A stretch of 6,646 nucleotides of DNA from Bacteroidota bacterium (GTDB lineage: Bacteria; Bacteroidota; Bacteroidia; Cytophagales; Cyclobacteriaceae). The notes beneath the pieces were generated by a model that ran no database searches, was not told the DNA's origin, and was given only the letters and a program-made list of their open reading frames with translations. Where the stretch lies: contig JAHEMS010000203.1 of assembly GCA_024643595.1 (NCBI GenBank), forward strand, positions 1-6,646, read 5' to 3'. A program made the position numbers and the translations under genes. Positions 4,747 through 6,646 of this stretch are shown in pieces. Each line of letters opens with the position of its first letter. Within the stretch, counting starts at the first letter, position 1.

Positions 4747-6646
4747 TTAAAAATCAAAACCCAATGTAACAGAAAGTCGGGGATCCTTAACGGTATAATT
4801 TTCAACCGGCCAGGCAAGATCAAATTTCACGTAATATCCTAACATCATCGTGCGTAACCCAAGTCCATAACTGTATAGCCATGGATTTAAGTATTCGTCA
4901 ATTTCAATACGGAACGGACTTCCTGACTGCACTTCAGGTACAATTCTTTTACGCACACTGTTATCTGCGCTAAATGGTAATGCTCCTGTCCAACTGGTGC
5001 CGATATCATAGAACGCGGTAAACTGGAGGTTTCTGAAAAAGTTAGAAGTAATCGGTCCTGTTGAAAGAGCACGAATAAGTGGCACGCGCAATTCGGCGCT
5101 TGCTAATGCAACGTTGTTTCCATATAAGGTTGCATAATCAAAACCTCGCAAGCTCGTTGCGAATTCTGAAAAGAGAAGATTCTCGTTGTACGTTCCGATA
5201 TTACTTAAAAGGGGATTCTTTAGACCCTCGTAATTAATTTTATTAGCGAACCAATTATCGATTCCACCCAGTAAATACTGTTTGGGAGAATTACCAAATG
5301 AGGATCCTAAGAATCCCCTTACAGCAAATACAATCTCCCTATAAATCTTCTGGTAGTGTCGAACATCCATTGAAATACGGGTAAAACTTTTTTGATCGTT
5401 TCCTAATGCGGCATTATGTGTGGCCACGAGCTTGCCACGTGTTCCTTCTATGATATTCATGCCCGTTGAAACAGCGTTGTCATACACTAGTTCTAATTTG
5501 GCGCCGGAGTAAAACTGATATTGGGAAGGATGAAACTCAGGACCTGTTTGTGGAATATTCATTCCCCGATCCGTAAATTGAGTAAATCCCACAAATGGTT
5601 TTGCTGAAATTCTGGTGCGTACAGAAATTGGATAGGAAACTCCAAACTCCACTTTCTGAAACGAATATTTCTGCAATTCTACATCCACCGATCGTTCTTG
5701 CGGTGTTTCCCAAAAAATCACCTTTCGATCAAACCGGAATCCGTAGTCAATTCGATTGGGTAAATAGTCGCTCAAACTCATCTGCAATCCCCCCAAAATG
5801 CGATAATTCTCGAGCATATCATTCATCTGTGTTTCAATTCTCATGCTAAACCCTCGCAATGGATCAATCAGAAAATTTGTAGTCAGGTTCTCATAGCTAA
5901 ACTTAGCATCGTAAGGAAATGGACCAGAAACGCGGTTACTTTCTCTCGCTTTCATATAGCGTGTTAAAAATGTCTCGCTCGGTTGTTTAGCTTTTACTAC
6001 TTCATCCTCAAAAACATAATCGTCCGTATTTATAGGTTTATCCTTCGGAGTTGCAGGCTTTAACGTATCCTGTTTAGTTGGTTCATCAAATTTATAGTCA
6101 TCAGTGTTGATCTCATCCGTTACCTGTTTCAACGTATCGCTCTTTACGGGCTCCATATTCAGCAGTTTCTGTTGGAAGGTTGTATCACTTTTCTCTTTTA
6201 GCCGCTGATTGATCAGGTCTTTCACGGTCATGTTTTTGACCGGCTGTTCCCGCTTTCGTCTTTCCGTGATCACCCGGGCCTGCATCACTTCTTTTCTTCT
6301 CGAAGCAGGCGTGAATATCTGTTGATCATAATTAAAATTGTTCATCACAAAAATGTCTTCCATCAATTTACTGGACATGACCATTGCCAGTGATCGATTA
6401 GTAAAATCGAGATCATAATCTTTTATACTCGAATTAAAATTCGTTATCTGTGAATAGATACCCGTTGATCTGTTAAACTTAAATAAGTTGATGATACCAC
6501 GTTGATCACTTAAATAAAAAACATTGTCTACATCGATGGCTTTGGGCTTAAAGTCACGCCCCAGTGTATTGGTTAGTTTTGATACTTGCACCGTGGTGGT
6601 GTCCAGGTTGAACAGGAAGAGGTTATATCGATTGATCGACTTGGCA
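4747..6646 (-). CDS. TolB-like propeller fused to an Omp85-like outer-membrane barrel (N-terminus off the window)
   Basis: The frame is open to the right edge, giving 632 visible residues; the codon at 6591 is only a GTG inside the gene. Numbering from that GTG as residue 1, residues up to about 93 read as two to three blades of a WD40/PD40 propeller: YNLFLFNLDTTT before it, NVFYLSDQRGIINLFKFN (23-40) and SLAMVMSSKLMEDIFVMNN (67-85). Residues 95-205 are a charged linker with repeated motifs (INTDDYKFDE 161-170, INTDDYVFED 187-196). From about 225 the protein is a run of beta-strands of the bacterial surface antigen/Omp85 type. LRGFDYATLYGNNVALASAEL (481-501) matches the conserved RGF loop motif, R482, followed by a strand. 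It ends in VTLGFDF with the C-terminal phenylalanine used for barrel assembly. No POTRA domain is seen in the visible part. It probably sits in the outer membrane with the propeller in the periplasm; its role is unknown. Confidence 0.85.
   Translation of the reverse strand, partial: AKSINRYNLFLFNLDTTTVQVSKLTNTLGRDFKPKAIDVDNVFYLSDQRGIINLFKFNRSTGIYSQITNFNSSIKDYDLDFTNRSLAMVMSSKLMEDIFVMNNFNYDQQIFTPASRRKEVMQARVITERRKREQPVKNMTVKDLINQRLKEKSDTTFQQKLLNMEPVKSDTLKQVTDEINTDDYKFDEPTKQDTLKPATPKDKPINTDDYVFEDEVVKAKQPSETFLTRYMKARESNRVSGPFPYDAKFSYENLTTNFLIDPLRGFSMRIETQMNDMLENYRILGGLQMSLSDYLPNRIDYGFRFDRKVIFWETPQERSVDVELQKYSFQKVEFGVSYPISVRTRISAKPFVGFTQFTDRGMNIPQTGPEFHPSQYQFYSGAKLELVYDNAVSTGMNIIEGTRGKLVATHNAALGNDQKSFTRISMDVRHYQKIYREIVFAVRGFLGSSFGNSPKQYLLGGIDNWFANKINYEGLKNPLLSNIGTYNENLLFSEFATSLRGFDYATLYGNNVALASAELRVPLIRALSTGPITSNFFRNLQFTAFYDIGTSWTGALPFSADNSVRKRIVPEVQSGSPFRIEIDEYLNPWLYSYGLGLRTMMLGYYVKFDLAWPVENYTVKDPRLSVTLGFDF
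6004..6111 (-). repeat. Degenerate coding repeat (INTDDY motif) in the linker of the outer-membrane protein
   Basis: Within the linker the peptides INTDDYKFDE (6082-6111) and INTDDYVFED (6004-6033) are repeated 26 residues apart, each preceded by DTLK (residues 152-155 and 175-178). The two copies use different codons at several sites, so this is conserved or diverged repetition at protein level rather than a fresh DNA duplication. Confidence 0.8.

Overview
The window looks like an ordinary chromosomal stretch from a member of the Bacteroidota, probably a Cytophagales-like bacterium. The clues are a LytS-type kinase/LytTR regulator pair, a lipoprotein with a DUF1080 (3-keto-disaccharide hydrolase-like) domain, a TolB-like propeller joined to an Omp85-like barrel, moderately AT-rich DNA, starts without clear Shine-Dalgarno sequences, and TAnnTTTG-like -7 elements. 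I see no tRNA, rRNA, insertion sequence, CRISPR array, phage gene or other sign of recent transfer.

The left part (1-1832) is read on the + strand. It holds the 3' end of a LytS/YehU-type sensor histidine kinase, its partner LytTR response regulator 62 bp later, then a small secreted protein with two similar helical halves. This block ends at a strong intrinsic terminator at 1857-1883.

The rest (1882-6646) is read almost entirely on the - strand. From right to left it holds a long outer-membrane protein cut by the right edge (propeller, acidic linker, Omp85-like barrel), yicC (an RNase of the YicC/YloC family), the DUF1080 lipoprotein with its own terminator, and a membrane-anchored protein I do not recognise. 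The two blocks converge at about 1857-1883, where the stop codon of the unknown membrane protein lies in the T-tract of the terminator of the secreted protein. Candidate -7 elements lie 23-41 bases upstream of three of the minus-strand starts, so these genes may be separate transcription units.

Functionally, the kinase and regulator form one two-component system whose signal is unknown because the sensor end is outside the window. The outer-membrane protein, the lipoprotein and the secreted protein belong to the cell envelope, and yicC to RNA turnover. I found no single new multi-gene system. The points most worth a second look are the propeller-barrel architecture and its repeated INTDDY linker motif, a perfect 14-bp tandem repeat just upstream of the lipoprotein's likely promoter, the internal duplication in the secreted protein, and a protein-like short frame at 2725-2886.
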